Assembly (NCBI GenBank): GCA_902795835.1
Contig: CADBNA010000369.1
Span: 1-16,553 of the forward strand
Direction: 5' to 3'
Origin: an uncultured Lachnospiraceae bacterium
Lineage (GTDB): Bacteria > Bacillota_A > Clostridia > Lachnospirales > Lachnospiraceae
DNA length: 16,553 nucleotides
The notes under the pieces are model-generated. The model searched no databases. It worked only from the letters and a program-made list of their open reading frames with translations, and was not told where the DNA came from. Positions 1 to 7,350 of this stretch are shown here, one piece after another (within the stretch, counting starts at the first letter, position 1; every line of letters starts with the position of its first letter). The translations under genes were made by a program, and so were the position numbers.

Positions 1-160
1 CCATGGCGGCGCGGTCGCCGTTGTTCTGGGCTCCCTGCAGGATAGCCAGCGGCTCCGAATAGCCGACGCAGCGCCCGCAGGCATTTTTCCCGTGAAAGCC
101 AGCCACGGCTTTGCCGTTCTTCAGATAGATAGCAGAAATGTCATATGTTTTTTCGGCCAT
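1..160 (-). CDS. HisA/HisF-like TIM-barrel protein, N-terminal fragment
   Basis: This is the first 53 codons of a gene that runs off the left edge of the window. The ATG at 158-160 has an AGGAG ribosome binding site 7 nt upstream. The start of the protein (AIYLKNGKAVAGF at residues 10-22, then SEPLAILQGAQNNGDR at 35-50) resembles the first beta strand and first helix of HisA/HisF phosphoribosyl-isomerase/cyclase barrels. In those, a strand of the type PAIDLKxGKVV is followed by a helix ending in a 'xxGAD' turn. Its place as the fifth gene of a histidine operon, after hisB, supports a HisA- or HisF-type role in the middle of the pathway. Residues 24-33 contain two cysteines (C28, C31), which is not typical of the family. 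The assignment is inferred from a short fragment plus context; HisA, HisF or a lineage-specific paralogue cannot be told apart. Confidence 0.6.
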   Translation of the reverse strand, partial: MAEKTYDISAIYLKNGKAVAGFHGKNACGRCVGYSEPLAILQGAQNNGDRAAM

Positions 161-284
161 TTTCTAACTCCTGTAGTTTTTGTAAACTTATTGCATATCA
201 GCGGCAGCTCTCTCATCAGACACCGAACGGAAAGTCCATACCATCCGCCGAAAAACTCCGCAGAGAAACAGCCAGCACACAACC

Positions 285-446
285 GGGGGTGAAGGCAGGG
301 ATATCCTCTGTGGGCGCATCTGGCGAGTACGCACCCGAGACCGGTCGAGTCTCAGGCAGTCGGGACATGCCTGGCCCGAATGTCTTAGACGAGCAGGCTC
401 GGACCGGCGCAGCAGCGGCCACAGAGAGTATCCCTGCCTTCTCCCC
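285..446. repeat. 162-bp long inverted-repeat element between hisB and the hisA-like gene
   Basis: The 307-bp gap between hisB and the hisA-like gene (161-467) holds an imperfect inverted repeat. Positions 291-303 (GAAGGCAGGGATA) are perfectly complementary to 429-441, and 306-313 (CTCTGTGG) to 419-426, separated by a 2x2 internal mismatch. A G-run at 285-289 faces a C-run at 443-446. Inside lie shorter pairs: CCGAG 335-339 with CTCGG 398-402, GTCT 349-352 with AGAC 387-390, and three interleaved pairs at 353-384. No T-run follows either arm, so it is not a simple intrinsic terminator. It could be a structured RNA in the his transcript, a palindromic intergenic repeat, or a non-autonomous element. 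I see no target-site duplication or protein. The rest of the gap (161-284) shows only the ribosome binding site of the next gene. Confidence 0.7.
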
Positions 447-467
447 GGCGTCCGGATACTTAAGATA

Positions 468-1052
468 TCACAGCATCCCCTTCGTCGACAGAATCCCGCT
501 GACCCGCGGATCCATCCCGGATGCCTCATCCAGCGCCCTGCCAAAAGCCTTGAACAGCGCTTCCGCCTTGTGATGGTCGTTGATGCCGTCCAGTATTTTC
601 AGGTGAAGGTTCATTCCGGCCGCATAAGACACTGCGTAGAAGAATTCCCTGATCATCTGCGTGCCCATGGTTCCGCACCGCTCTGTCGCAAAGTCAGCGC
701 TGAAAGAAAAATACGGCCGGCCGGACAGGTCAATGGCGGCCATCGCCAGGGTTTCGTCCATCGGAAGAAGGCTGCTGCCGAACCGGCGGATACCCTGTTT
801 GTCCCCCAGTGCCTCACGGATCGCCGTGCCCAGGACAATGCCGGTATCTTCAACGGTGTGATGTTCATCCACCTCGAGATCGCCGGATACCTTTACTTTC
901 AGGTCAAAAAAACCGTGTCTGGCAAAGCCGGCCAGCATGTGGTCAAAAAATCCCACTCCGGTGTCCAGCTCGTATTTTCCCGAGCCGTCCAGGTTCAGCG
1001 TCACTTCGATCTGTGTCTCTTTCGTGTTTCTGGATATTGCCGCTTCTCGCAT
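468..1052 (-). CDS. hisB: Imidazoleglycerol-phosphate dehydratase
   Basis: HisB removes water from imidazole glycerol phosphate to give imidazole acetol phosphate in histidine synthesis, in the cytoplasm. The 194-residue protein is the normal size for the monofunctional enzyme, with no fused phosphatase domain. The two signature motifs that bind the metal pair are intact: HHTVED at residues 64-69 and DHHK at 159-162. FFDHM at 36-40 supplies another conserved His. The ATG at 1050-1052 is preceded by a GAGAGGT ribosome binding site. The gene follows hisD after a GC-rich 135-bp spacer, unusually long for this otherwise tight operon. A 307-bp structured gap separates it from the next gene. Assignment is firm. 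Confidence 0.97.
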   Translation of the reverse strand: MREAAISRNTKETQIEVTLNLDGSGKYELDTGVGFFDHMLAGFARHGFFDLKVKVSGDLEVDEHHTVEDTGIVLGTAIREALGDKQGIRRFGSSLLPMDETLAMAAIDLSGRPYFSFSADFATERCGTMGTQMIREFFYAVSYAAGMNLHLKILDGINDHHKAEALFKAFGRALDEASGMDPRVSGILSTKGML

Positions 1053-1117
1053 ACCATACCTCTCATCTGCGGAGTCAATCCCTGCTCATAGTTATTGTGC
1101 CGGTGCGGAATCTTACA

Positions 1118-1149
1118 GAGCCCGGGGTCAGCCCTTCCCGGCCGGACTC
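1118..1149 (-). other. GC-rich hairpin in the hisD-hisB spacer
   Basis: In the minus-strand RNA, GAGUCCGG (plus 1142-1149) can pair with CCGGGCUC (plus 1118-1125), giving eight pairs including one U-G wobble across a 16-nt loop. There is no T-run after it, so it is not a typical terminator. It may stabilise, pause or process the his mRNA between hisD and hisB, or it may simply reflect the high GC content of the spacer at 1053-1187, where I find no ORF. Confidence 0.35.
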
Positions 1150-1187
1150 CCCGCCGCATGCCGGGATGCCTGTTCCGGTCCTGCTCT

Positions 1188-2483
1188 TCAGGATTTCTCG
1201 AACCGCACGGCGATGGAATTCGCGTGAGCCGTCAGCTGCTCACAGCGGGCAAACTGCTCTATGTCTTCATGGATCGCTTCCAGGGCTGCCCTGGAATAGT
1301 GCACAATGCTTGATTTCTTTACAAAGTCATCGACAGACAGCGGTGAGAAAAAGCGCGCCGTACCGCTGGTCGGCAGCACATGATTCGGCCCTGCGAAATA
1401 ATCGCCGAGCGGCTCGCTGCTGTATTCCCCAATGAAGATGGCTCCCGCATTGCGGATGGCCGTCATTACCTCGAAGGCATCTCTCATGACGATCTCCAGA
1501 TGCTCCGGCGCAAAAGCATTTGCGGCATCAATCGCTGCCTGTCTGTTCTCCGCCAGCAGGATGCATCCGTACTGATCCAGGGATTTCCGGATGATGTCTT
1601 TTCTGGAAAGCACCTGCAGAAAGCCCTCGATCTCCTCCATAACCCTGTCCGCCAGTTCTCTGCTGGTGGTGATCAGCACGGCGCTGGCCATCTCGTCATG
1701 CTCTGCCTGCGACAGGAGATCCGCCGCCACAAAGCGCGGATTCGCCGTCTCATCCGCCAGTACGAGGATCTCGCTCGGGCCTGCGACAGAGTCGATGCTC
1801 ACGCTTCCGTACACGGCCTTTTTGGCAAGGGCGACATAGATATTTCCGGGCCCGACGATCTTATCCACCTTCGGGACCGTCTCCGTTCCGTATGCCAGGG
1901 CGGCGATCGCCTGAGCGCCGCCTGCCTTGAAAATGCGGTCTGCCCCGGCCTCCTTAGCGGCGACAAGAACAGCCGGATTGACCCTGCCTTCCGGGCTGCA
2001 GGGCGTTGTCATAATGACTTCATCCACACCGGCCACTTTCGCCGGAACAATATTCATCAGAACGGAAGAAGGATAGGCGGCCTTTCCGCCCGGGACATAG
2101 ACGCCCACGCGCTTCATGGGCGTGATTTTCTGGCCGAGCAGGATGCCGGAGCCCTCCGTCGTGATCCAGCTGTTCTGCCGCTGCTTTTCATGAAAGCTGC
2201 GGATATTGACCAGGGCTTTCCGGATCACTTCGGTCAGCGACGGGTCGACCTGGCCGTAGGCGTCACGGATCTCCCCGTCCGTAACCTCCATATCCGCCGG
2301 TGTCAGGCGGGCATGGTCAAACTGTTCTGTATAGGCCAGAAGCGCCCGGTCTCCTTTTTCCATGACCTGTGTCAGGATCTCCCTTACGGCAGCCTCCTGC
2401 TCTTCAAACTGTACGGGGCTCCGGTGCAGAAAACGGTCCAGTATCTGCCCGCGCGTCTCTTCATTCATCGTAAGAATCTGCAT
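1188..2483 (-). CDS. hisD: Histidinol dehydrogenase
   Basis: HisD carries out the last two steps of histidine synthesis, oxidising L-histidinol to histidine with two NAD+ and one zinc ion per subunit. The protein has 431 residues, the usual length. The expected zinc ligands are present at Q259, H262, D361 and H420, and the catalytic E327-H328 pair lies in APEHLEI. The family signature GPGNIYVALAKK...GPSEI spans residues 211-239. The ATG at 2481-2483 lies 3 nt after the hisG stop, with only a weak ribosome binding site, which suggests translational coupling. It is the third gene of the hisZ-hisG-hisD-hisB operon. Assignment is firm. Confidence 0.98.
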   Translation of the reverse strand: MQILTMNEETRGQILDRFLHRSPVQFEEQEAAVREILTQVMEKGDRALLAYTEQFDHARLTPADMEVTDGEIRDAYGQVDPSLTEVIRKALVNIRSFHEKQRQNSWITTEGSGILLGQKITPMKRVGVYVPGGKAAYPSSVLMNIVPAKVAGVDEVIMTTPCSPEGRVNPAVLVAAKEAGADRIFKAGGAQAIAALAYGTETVPKVDKIVGPGNIYVALAKKAVYGSVSIDSVAGPSEILVLADETANPRFVAADLLSQAEHDEMASAVLITTSRELADRVMEEIEGFLQVLSRKDIIRKSLDQYGCILLAENRQAAIDAANAFAPEHLEIVMRDAFEVMTAIRNAGAIFIGEYSSEPLGDYFAGPNHVLPTSGTARFFSPLSVDDFVKKSSIVHYSRAALEAIHEDIEQFARCEQLTAHANSIAVRFEKS

Positions 2484-2486
2484 TGT

Positions 2487-3125
2487 TTATCGGATCCTTT
2501 CTCTCATGGCATTGATCAGCTGTGTGATCCTGGTGTTGTCCATGCGCATGCTGACGGGGTTGACCACCACACGGGCTGACAGCGGACAGATTTCCTCCAG
2601 TACGGACAGGCCGTTCTCATAGAGCGTGCTGCCTGTCTCGACAATATCCACGATCACCTCCGAAAGACCGACGATCGGAGCCAGTTCGATAGAACCGTTC
2701 AGCTTGATCAGTTCCACTGTCTGATTCCGGCGGTTGTAAAAATGATCGTGCGCGATTTTCGGATATTTCGTTGCGACGCGGATCAGCTGGTTGTGCTGCA
2801 GGTACTCTGCCGCAGACGCCGGACCGCACACGCACATGCGGCATTTTCCGAATCCGAGATCCAGAACCTCAAAGATCTTGCGGTTCTCCTCCATGATCGT
2901 GTCCTTGCCGACAATGCCGATATCCGCTGTTCCGTATTCTACATACGTCGGCACATCCGGTCCCTTCGCCAGGAAAAACCGGATGCCGTGCTGTTCATTG
3001 GTAAAGATCAGCTTGCGGCTGGTCTTGTCCTTCATTTCCTCACAGCTGATGCCGATCTGCTCCAGAAGCTCCATCGTCTGGGAAGCCAGGCGGCCCTTGG
3101 TAAGTGCAATAGTCAGATATCTCAC
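2487..3125 (-). CDS. hisG: ATP phosphoribosyltransferase catalytic subunit, short form
   Basis: HisG joins ATP and PRPP to form phosphoribosyl-ATP, the committed step of histidine synthesis. At 212 residues it is the short form, which lacks the C-terminal ACT-like histidine-binding domain and is known to need HisZ for activity and feedback control. The gene just upstream is hisZ. The family signature is at residues 147-172, including [20 protein letters not shown] (147-166), and KGRL (10-13) marks the N-terminus. The start is a GTG at 3123-3125 that shares a GTGA overlap with the hisZ stop. A strong AGGAGGA site lies inside the end of hisZ, so the two subunits are probably translated in a coupled way. 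Assignment is firm. Confidence 0.98.
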   Translation of the reverse strand: MRYLTIALTKGRLASQTMELLEQIGISCEEMKDKTSRKLIFTNEQHGIRFFLAKGPDVPTYVEYGTADIGIVGKDTIMEENRKIFEVLDLGFGKCRMCVCGPASAAEYLQHNQLIRVATKYPKIAHDHFYNRRNQTVELIKLNGSIELAPIVGLSEVIVDIVETGSTLYENGLSVLEEICPLSARVVVNPVSMRMDNTRITQLINAMRERIR

Positions 3126-4795
3126 AGCTGTCCTCCTTCCTGCCCGGAAGAGGACGCTATGTGCACGCCGCCGCCCGGTTCCTCCGGCTGTGCGCCTGCT
3201 GTCTCCGAAACTTCCGGCAGTCCATCCGCGGCTGCAGGAGCCCCCGGCTGTGCCTCCGAGGCCTGTGGCAGTGCATCCGCATCTTCAGTACCCTCCGGCT
3301 GTGTCTCCGGAACCTCCGGCAGTCCATCAGCAGTTTCAGGAGCCCCCGGCTCTGCCTCCGGGATCTGCGGCAGTATATCCGCCTCCTCAGAGAGCTGCGG
3401 TTGCGATTCCTCTGCCTCCGGGACCTCTGCCTGTACTTCCTGCGGCTCTGCGTTTGCTTCCTGCGGATCCGTCTGCACTTCCTGCTGCTCTGTCTGTGAT
3501 CCGGAATGCTCTTCTCCGGATCCGTCAGGCCGGACATCCCCTTCCAGATACGGACGCATATCGACAGTTTCGACCGATCCGTTCTGCAGATTGATGGCAT
3601 AGACTTCTTCCGCAGAGCGGAAATAGATGATGCCGCCGAACTGGTTTCTCACACCGTAACTGCGGTAATGATCCAGCACCTTTCCGGGTTCAAAGCGCAC
3701 CGTCGCGACCTCCAGGCCGCGTGCGCGGTGAGCTGCGGCAAAACGGATGGCAAGGCTTTCCAGATATGCGGGATACAGGACCATTGTCTTGATATCCGCG
3801 ACAGGCAGCATAACCTTCTGTCTTTCCAGAGCGGTGAGCAGCGCATCCACTTCTGTCGTGAAGCCTACGGCAGGTGCGTTTTTCCCGAAGTGCCGGATCA
3901 GGCGGTCATACCTGCCCCCCTTGATCAGGGCATCTCCGGACCCGTATGTAAATGCCTGGAAAATAATGCCTGTATAGTACTGGTATTCTGATACCATTCC
4001 CAGATCATAGGTCACATATTCAGAGCAGCCGTAATTCTCCAGAAGGACGGAGATCCGGTCCAGATGTTCCAGAGCGGCACGGGCACGGGCATTTATGGTC
4101 ATGCTTCCGGCGCGGGCCAGGATTTCCCGACCGCCGAACTGCTCAGGCATCCGGTTAAACGCATCCTTCAGCTCCTGGCGCATTGGCAGTCTGGCTACCA
4201 GTTCCTGTGCCCCGAACCGGTTCTGAATGGACAGGAGCTGCTGCAGCTCGGAAACTGTCTCCGCGGGCATCCGGGCCTCTTCCGTCAGCGCCCGGAAATA
4301 CTCCGTATTGCCGACGCTGACCTGAAATCTTGTCAGCCCGGATTTTTGCATTATGGAAACCACCAGGGCGAGGATCTCGGCCTCCGCCTCCGCACTGTCG
4401 TCATTCAGAAACTCTGCGCCCATCTGGGTGCTTTCTTTCAGGCGCCCCTGATAGCTGGAGCTGTTGATAAAGACATTGCCGCGGTAACACAGCCGCAGCG
4501 GCATGGACTCCTCTCCGAAGTACATGGCGACAGCCCGGGCAACGGATGGCGTAAAGTCCGGGCGGAGAACAAGGGTATTGCCCTCCCGGTCAAAGAACTT
4601 GTACAGATTGCGGGAAGGAATCGTGCCGACTTCCCTTGCAAAGACATCAAAAAACTCAAACGTGGGCGTCTCAATCGGCTGGTAACCGTAGGATCGGAAC
4701 AGCTTCTCGATTCTGCGCTCCAGATACCGTTTCCGGTCACACTCTCTTCCGAATATATCTCTCACACCCTCCGGCGTATGAATCAGGTTTGCCAT
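3122..4795 (-). CDS. hisZ: ATP phosphoribosyltransferase regulatory subunit with a long acidic repeat tail
   Basis: HisZ is a histidyl-tRNA-synthetase-like protein without aminoacylation activity. It assembles with short HisG and mediates histidine feedback. Residues 1 to about 420 form the usual class II synthetase-like body: [11 protein letters not shown] at 6-16, the [14 protein letters not shown] strand-helix, and [12 protein letters not shown] late in the core. The protein is 557 residues, whereas the family is usually about 380-430. The excess is a Pro/Glu/Ala-rich acidic tail. Residues 435-462 hold four degenerate heptads ([28 protein letters not shown]). Residues 472-539 hold four 17-residue units (for example [17 protein letters not shown]). 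The reading frame stays open and ends in a 4-bp overlap with hisG. The ATG at 4793-4795 is about 36 nt below a good promoter -10 box. The core assignment is firm; the tail has no function I know of. Confidence 0.93.
   Translation of the reverse strand: MANLIHTPEGVRDIFGRECDRKRYLERRIEKLFRSYGYQPIETPTFEFFDVFAREVGTIPSRNLYKFFDREGNTLVLRPDFTPSVARAVAMYFGEESMPLRLCYRGNVFINSSSYQGRLKESTQMGAEFLNDDSAEAEAEILALVVSIMQKSGLTRFQVSVGNTEYFRALTEEARMPAETVSELQQLLSIQNRFGAQELVARLPMRQELKDAFNRMPEQFGGREILARAGSMTINARARAALEHLDRISVLLENYGCSEYVTYDLGMVSEYQYYTGIIFQAFTYGSGDALIKGGRYDRLIRHFGKNAPAVGFTTEVDALLTALERQKVMLPVADIKTMVLYPAYLESLAIRFAAAHRARGLEVATVRFEPGKVLDHYRSYGVRNQFGGIIYFRSAEEVYAINLQNGSVETVDMRPYLEGDVRPDGSGEEHSGSQTEQQEVQTDPQEANAEPQEVQAEVPEAEESQPQLSEEADILPQIPEAEPGAPETADGLPEVPETQPEGTEDADALPQASEAQPGAPAAADGLPEVSETAGAQPEEPGGGVHIASSSGQEGGQL
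3179..3382 (-). repeat. Four tandem 51-bp units in the hisZ 3' end
   Basis: Four in-frame 51-bp units encode residues 472-488, 489-505, 506-522 and 523-539 of HisZ. The pattern is AD(I/G/A)LP(Q/E)-x-(P/S)E, then a Pro/Gly/Glu segment. Units 1 and 3 resemble each other more than units 2 and 4 (for example a shared CAGCCGGGGGCTCCTG-like stretch), which suggests the array grew by duplicating a 102-bp pair. Such arrays tend to vary in copy number by slippage or recombination. Confidence 0.85.
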
Positions 4796-4830
4796 TTGTA
4801 ATGCACCAGCCTTCGCTTTAGTATGCTAAC

Positions 4831-4858
4831 ATGTTACCATGCAAAACTGTTTTGTCAA
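4831..4858 (-). promoter_or_regulatory. Promoter of the histidine operon
   Basis: On the minus strand a perfect TTGACA -35 box (plus 4853-4858) is followed after 16 bp by TAACAT (plus 4831-4836). The -35 box overlaps the TGA stop of recU. Transcription would start near 4824, giving a leader of only about 30 nt before hisZ. That leaves no room for a T-box or a leader peptide, so control is probably at initiation or by HisG/HisZ feedback. Confidence 0.75.
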
Positions 4859-5385
4859 GGTCTTTTCAGCAGATCCTGCCGGATTCCCTCCAGATACGGA
4901 ATGACAATGCCTCTGTTCTGCAGAAAAAAGCCCGGATCCAGCTCGTCAAAATGAACTCGCTTTCTGCCTCCCTGCTCAGCCCTCTGCCAGTATTCTTCCA
5001 GCTCCTGGAGCCGCATATAGTAGCAGATATCTCTTGAAGAATACCAGATCAGGAGAAACGCAACTCCCTGCTGCTTCTCAAAATCCCGCATAAACCGGAC
5101 CTGATGTTCATGGACATTTGCCAGGGGAAACGTATCTGTCTTGCATTCTTTGGCGTCAAAACAGACCGGGACGCCCTGCACCACGCCTATATAATCCACC
5201 GTGCTCTTCTGGTCAAAATAGGCCAGTGTGATGCGCCGGGTCTCCTTGTCGATATTGATCGGGGTGATCGGAGTCGGCACCTTCTGAACCAGGGCCAGTC
5301 CCTGTTCCCGGTACTGTTCATTGGTCCGGTTGACCAGTTCCTCCAGCGTGGATCCCCTGAGCCCTCTCGTCCTCCATGCGCTCAC
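4855..5385 (-). CDS. recU: Holliday junction resolvase RecU
   Basis: RecU is the Gram-positive endonuclease that cuts four-way junctions during recombination and repair. The 176-residue protein shows the family layout: an N-terminal RG..G.TLEELVNRTNEQYRxQG segment, a PTPITPI strand, the catalytic core TVDYIGVVQGVPVCFDAKE (Asp, then the E/D-x-K type metal site of restriction-endonuclease-like folds), and the FPL.NVHEHQ motif. The start is a GTG at 5383-5385, in a GTGA overlap with the signal peptidase stop and with GGAG about 8 nt upstream, so the two genes are cotranscribed. In many Firmicutes recU instead sits next to a penicillin-binding protein gene. Here it ends a relQ-rlu-lepB cluster, and its stop codon lies inside the promoter of the his operon. 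Confidence 0.92.
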   Translation of the reverse strand: MSAWRTRGLRGSTLEELVNRTNEQYREQGLALVQKVPTPITPINIDKETRRITLAYFDQKSTVDYIGVVQGVPVCFDAKECKTDTFPLANVHEHQVRFMRDFEKQQGVAFLLIWYSSRDICYYMRLQELEEYWQRAEQGGRKRVHFDELDPGFFLQNRGIVIPYLEGIRQDLLKRP

Positions 5386-6161
5386 GGTTCATTCTCCGCA
5401 GCCGGCGGCTGGTACCAGGTTTCATCCGCGCCGCCGATCGGACCCATCTTCCATACCGGCCAGTACCGGAACATGGCATTCCCGAGGATCTTCTCCCGTT
5501 TTACAAAAGTATTATTCCAGTAACGGGCATCCTTGGAGTGGACGCGGTTGTCCCCCAGCATAAAATAGGAGTCCTCCGGAACGGTAATGGGAAATGTCAG
5601 TTTTCCCGTCGTGGTGGAATCCGGCTCCATGCAGAAGCTGTCCGTCAGCGGCACTTCCGAGCCGTTGACATACACGTCACCGCCCCGGATATCGATCGTA
5701 TCTCCCGGAAGACCGATAATCCTCTTGATCAGAAGTCTCTTGTCATCGTCCGGATCGCGGAATATCACGATGTCATAGCGTTCCGGATCGCGGAAAAACT
5801 TGTATGTGAGCCTGTTTCCGAAGAGATGTTCGCCCACCAGGATCGTCGGTTCCATAGACGCCGAGGGGATGCGGGCATTGACGACAGCGAAGGTCTGCAG
5901 AAGCAGAATGCCAACGATCAGGATCACAACCATCCGCACATAGTCCAGGACCTCATACATCGCGGTACCTTTCTGCGGCCAGAAGCCTTTTTTTTCGCCC
6001 TCTTCCGGGGCGGTGCCGCCGGCCTCTTCTTCCTGTCGGGCATAATAGGCATCTCTCTCCAGTGTCTCTAATTCCTGATTCTCTTCCCGTTCCTGCACAA
6101 CGCGGCTGACAATTTCCTGCTGTCTCCGGCGTGCTTCCTGTCTGTTCTTTTTCTCTGTCAT
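5382..6161 (-). CDS. lepB: Signal peptidase I
   Basis: Signal peptidase I removes signal peptides from secreted proteins at the outer face of the membrane with a Ser-Lys dyad. The nucleophile is S102 in IPSASMEPT and the general base is K146 in LLIKRIIGLPGD. The conserved GDNRxxSxDAR box lies in the last third. One membrane segment spans about residues 72-95, just ahead of the catalytic domain, with the N-terminus inside. The protein is 259 residues because of a roughly 65-residue charged N-terminal cytoplasmic extension rich in Glu, Arg and Gln (about 1-45 probably helical). Gram-positive SipS-type enzymes are usually 170-200 residues. The ATG at 6159-6161 has only a weak AGGA site 11 nt upstream. 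It overlaps recU by 4 bp. Confidence 0.95.
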   Translation of the reverse strand: MTEKKNRQEARRRQQEIVSRVVQEREENQELETLERDAYYARQEEEAGGTAPEEGEKKGFWPQKGTAMYEVLDYVRMVVILIVGILLLQTFAVVNARIPSASMEPTILVGEHLFGNRLTYKFFRDPERYDIVIFRDPDDDKRLLIKRIIGLPGDTIDIRGGDVYVNGSEVPLTDSFCMEPDSTTTGKLTFPITVPEDSYFMLGDNRVHSKDARYWNNTFVKREKILGNAMFRYWPVWKMGPIGGADETWYQPPAAENEP

Positions 6162-6241
6162 AGTTTTCGTTTTCCTGTTCTGCCGGCAAAACCGGACCTT
6201 TTTTTTGCTGTTTTCCTGTCTTTTTGCTATCCTTTAAGGGA

Positions 6242-6261
6242 ATTCCGGCATCTGCCGGAAT
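6242..6261. other. Hairpin abutting the stop of the pseudouridine synthase gene
   Basis: ATTCCGGC (6242-6249) and GCCGGAAT (6254-6261) form an 8-bp perfect stem with a 4-nt loop, touching the TGA stop of the upstream gene. No T-run follows on either strand, so I do not call a terminator. It may pause or protect the transcript between the pseudouridine synthase and signal peptidase genes. Confidence 0.45.
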
Positions 6262-7319
6262 CAGCAGCGCGGCTCCTCCATCCCGAGCTTCTGCAGCGTT
6301 TTCCGCAGGTCCTCCGGAAGCGGCGCCCGCAGGGTCATTCCCTGCAGATCTCCCAGGGTCTCCGTCTCTGGCGGAAACTGCAGGCGGCAGGCATGCAGAA
6401 ACGGCCTGTGCAGGCCGGATGACCTCCGAAGCTCCCTGTTCCACGCTCCATCGCCATATTTTACATCACCTGCAAGCGGATGTCCAATAAAAGAAAGATG
6501 GGCCCGGATCTGATGGGTTTTCCCGGTGAGCAGCTGCACCTCCAGCAGCGTACAGCCGGGCCCGGCAGCCACCGGCCTCCAGGCTGTCCGGATACAGGCA
6601 CTGCCCGGAAAACTGTCGTCTCTGACAGTAACCTGCCGGGTCTTCTCATCCTTCCGAAGCCATGCTTCTGTCGCCGCAGGTTCTGTGACAGCGCCTCTGA
6701 CAAGGGCATAGTAATACTTTTCCAGACTCCGGTCACGCAGAAGAGCAGACAGTTCCCTGGCGGCCGGCAGAGTCTTGGCGGCAATCACCAGGCCGCTGGT
6801 ATTGCGGTCGAGACGGTTCACCACGCCGGGCATGTAGCGCCTGCCGGAAGCCTCCGTCAGCTCTCCTTTCTCTGTCAGATACGCTCTGACCATCTCGACC
6901 ATTGAAATATCGGAAGGCAGAGCTTTCTGTGAGAGAATGCCCGCCGGCTTGTTTACCACCAGAACGCTCTCTGTCTCGAAGACAATGTCCTCCGGGTGAT
7001 CAGACAGGAATGATTCATCGCGTCCGGCTTTATCGCGCAAAAAAACAGCCGCTTCTCTGGCAGCGGCCGGTGCTGCGGATTCCTGCGGCTCCTCCGGCGG
7101 AGCGCCGAACTTCAGCAGTGTATCCTCTGAAAAAAACAGCTGCAGGGAATCGCCGGCAGACAGCCGTTCATTCCCGTCAGCTTTTCTGTTGTTCAGTGTA
7201 ATGTTCTTTTTTCGGAGCATCCGGTACAGAAAGCCCTTTCCCGCTTCGGGCAGCATGCGCTGCAGAAAGCGGTCGAGGCGCTGGCCGGCGTCGGTTGCGG
7301 TAATCTGGATGCTGCGCAT
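6261..7319 (-). CDS. RluC/RluD-type 23S rRNA pseudouridine synthase
   Basis: The 352-residue protein belongs to the RluA family of enzymes that turn uridine into pseudouridine in rRNA. An S4-like RNA-binding domain covers about residues 1-66 (RLDRFLQRMLP, then KKNITLNNRKADGNERLSAGD). A low-complexity Pro/Ala/Glu linker follows at about 73-105. The catalytic domain opens at HPEDIVFETESVLVVNKPAG. The catalytic Asp is D171 in VVNRLDRNTSGLVIAAK, and GKTHQIRAHLSFIGHPLAGD gives the downstream conserved block. The S4 plus catalytic layout fits RluC or RluD (large-subunit positions), but which uridine is modified cannot be decided. The ATG at 7317-7319 has an AGAGGT site. It sits 31 bp after the membrane protein gene and about 100 bp before lepB. 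Confidence 0.93.
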   Translation of the reverse strand: MRSIQITATDAGQRLDRFLQRMLPEAGKGFLYRMLRKKNITLNNRKADGNERLSAGDSLQLFFSEDTLLKFGAPPEEPQESAAPAAAREAAVFLRDKAGRDESFLSDHPEDIVFETESVLVVNKPAGILSQKALPSDISMVEMVRAYLTEKGELTEASGRRYMPGVVNRLDRNTSGLVIAAKTLPAARELSALLRDRSLEKYYYALVRGAVTEPAATEAWLRKDEKTRQVTVRDDSFPGSACIRTAWRPVAAGPGCTLLEVQLLTGKTHQIRAHLSFIGHPLAGDVKYGDGAWNRELRRSSGLHRPFLHACRLQFPPETETLGDLQGMTLRAPLPEDLRKTLQKLGMEEPRC

Positions 7320-7350
7320 GTCGGAACCTCTTTCTGAAAAAAGTCAATAC

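Noticed and set aside
1380..2579. 399-residue plus-strand open frame
   Set aside because: It lies fully antisense to hisD and the 3' end of hisG, both firmly identified. It has no ribosome binding site or recognisable domain and is a shadow of GC-rich codon bias.
2742..3602. Plus-strand Ser/Gly/Ala/Cys-rich repeat protein
   Set aside because: Its repetitive look comes from the hisZ tail repeats read on the opposite strand. The minus-strand frame is the one that continues from the HisZ core.
4796..4852. Possible T-box or his leader before hisZ
   Set aside because: The leader from the predicted start is about 30 nt. There is no GGGTGG-type anti-terminator motif, His-rich leader peptide or terminator.
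5953..6444. 163-residue minus-strand frame between the pseudouridine synthase and lepB
   Set aside because: It overlaps the end of one firm gene and the start of another, is low-complexity and has no supporting start signal.
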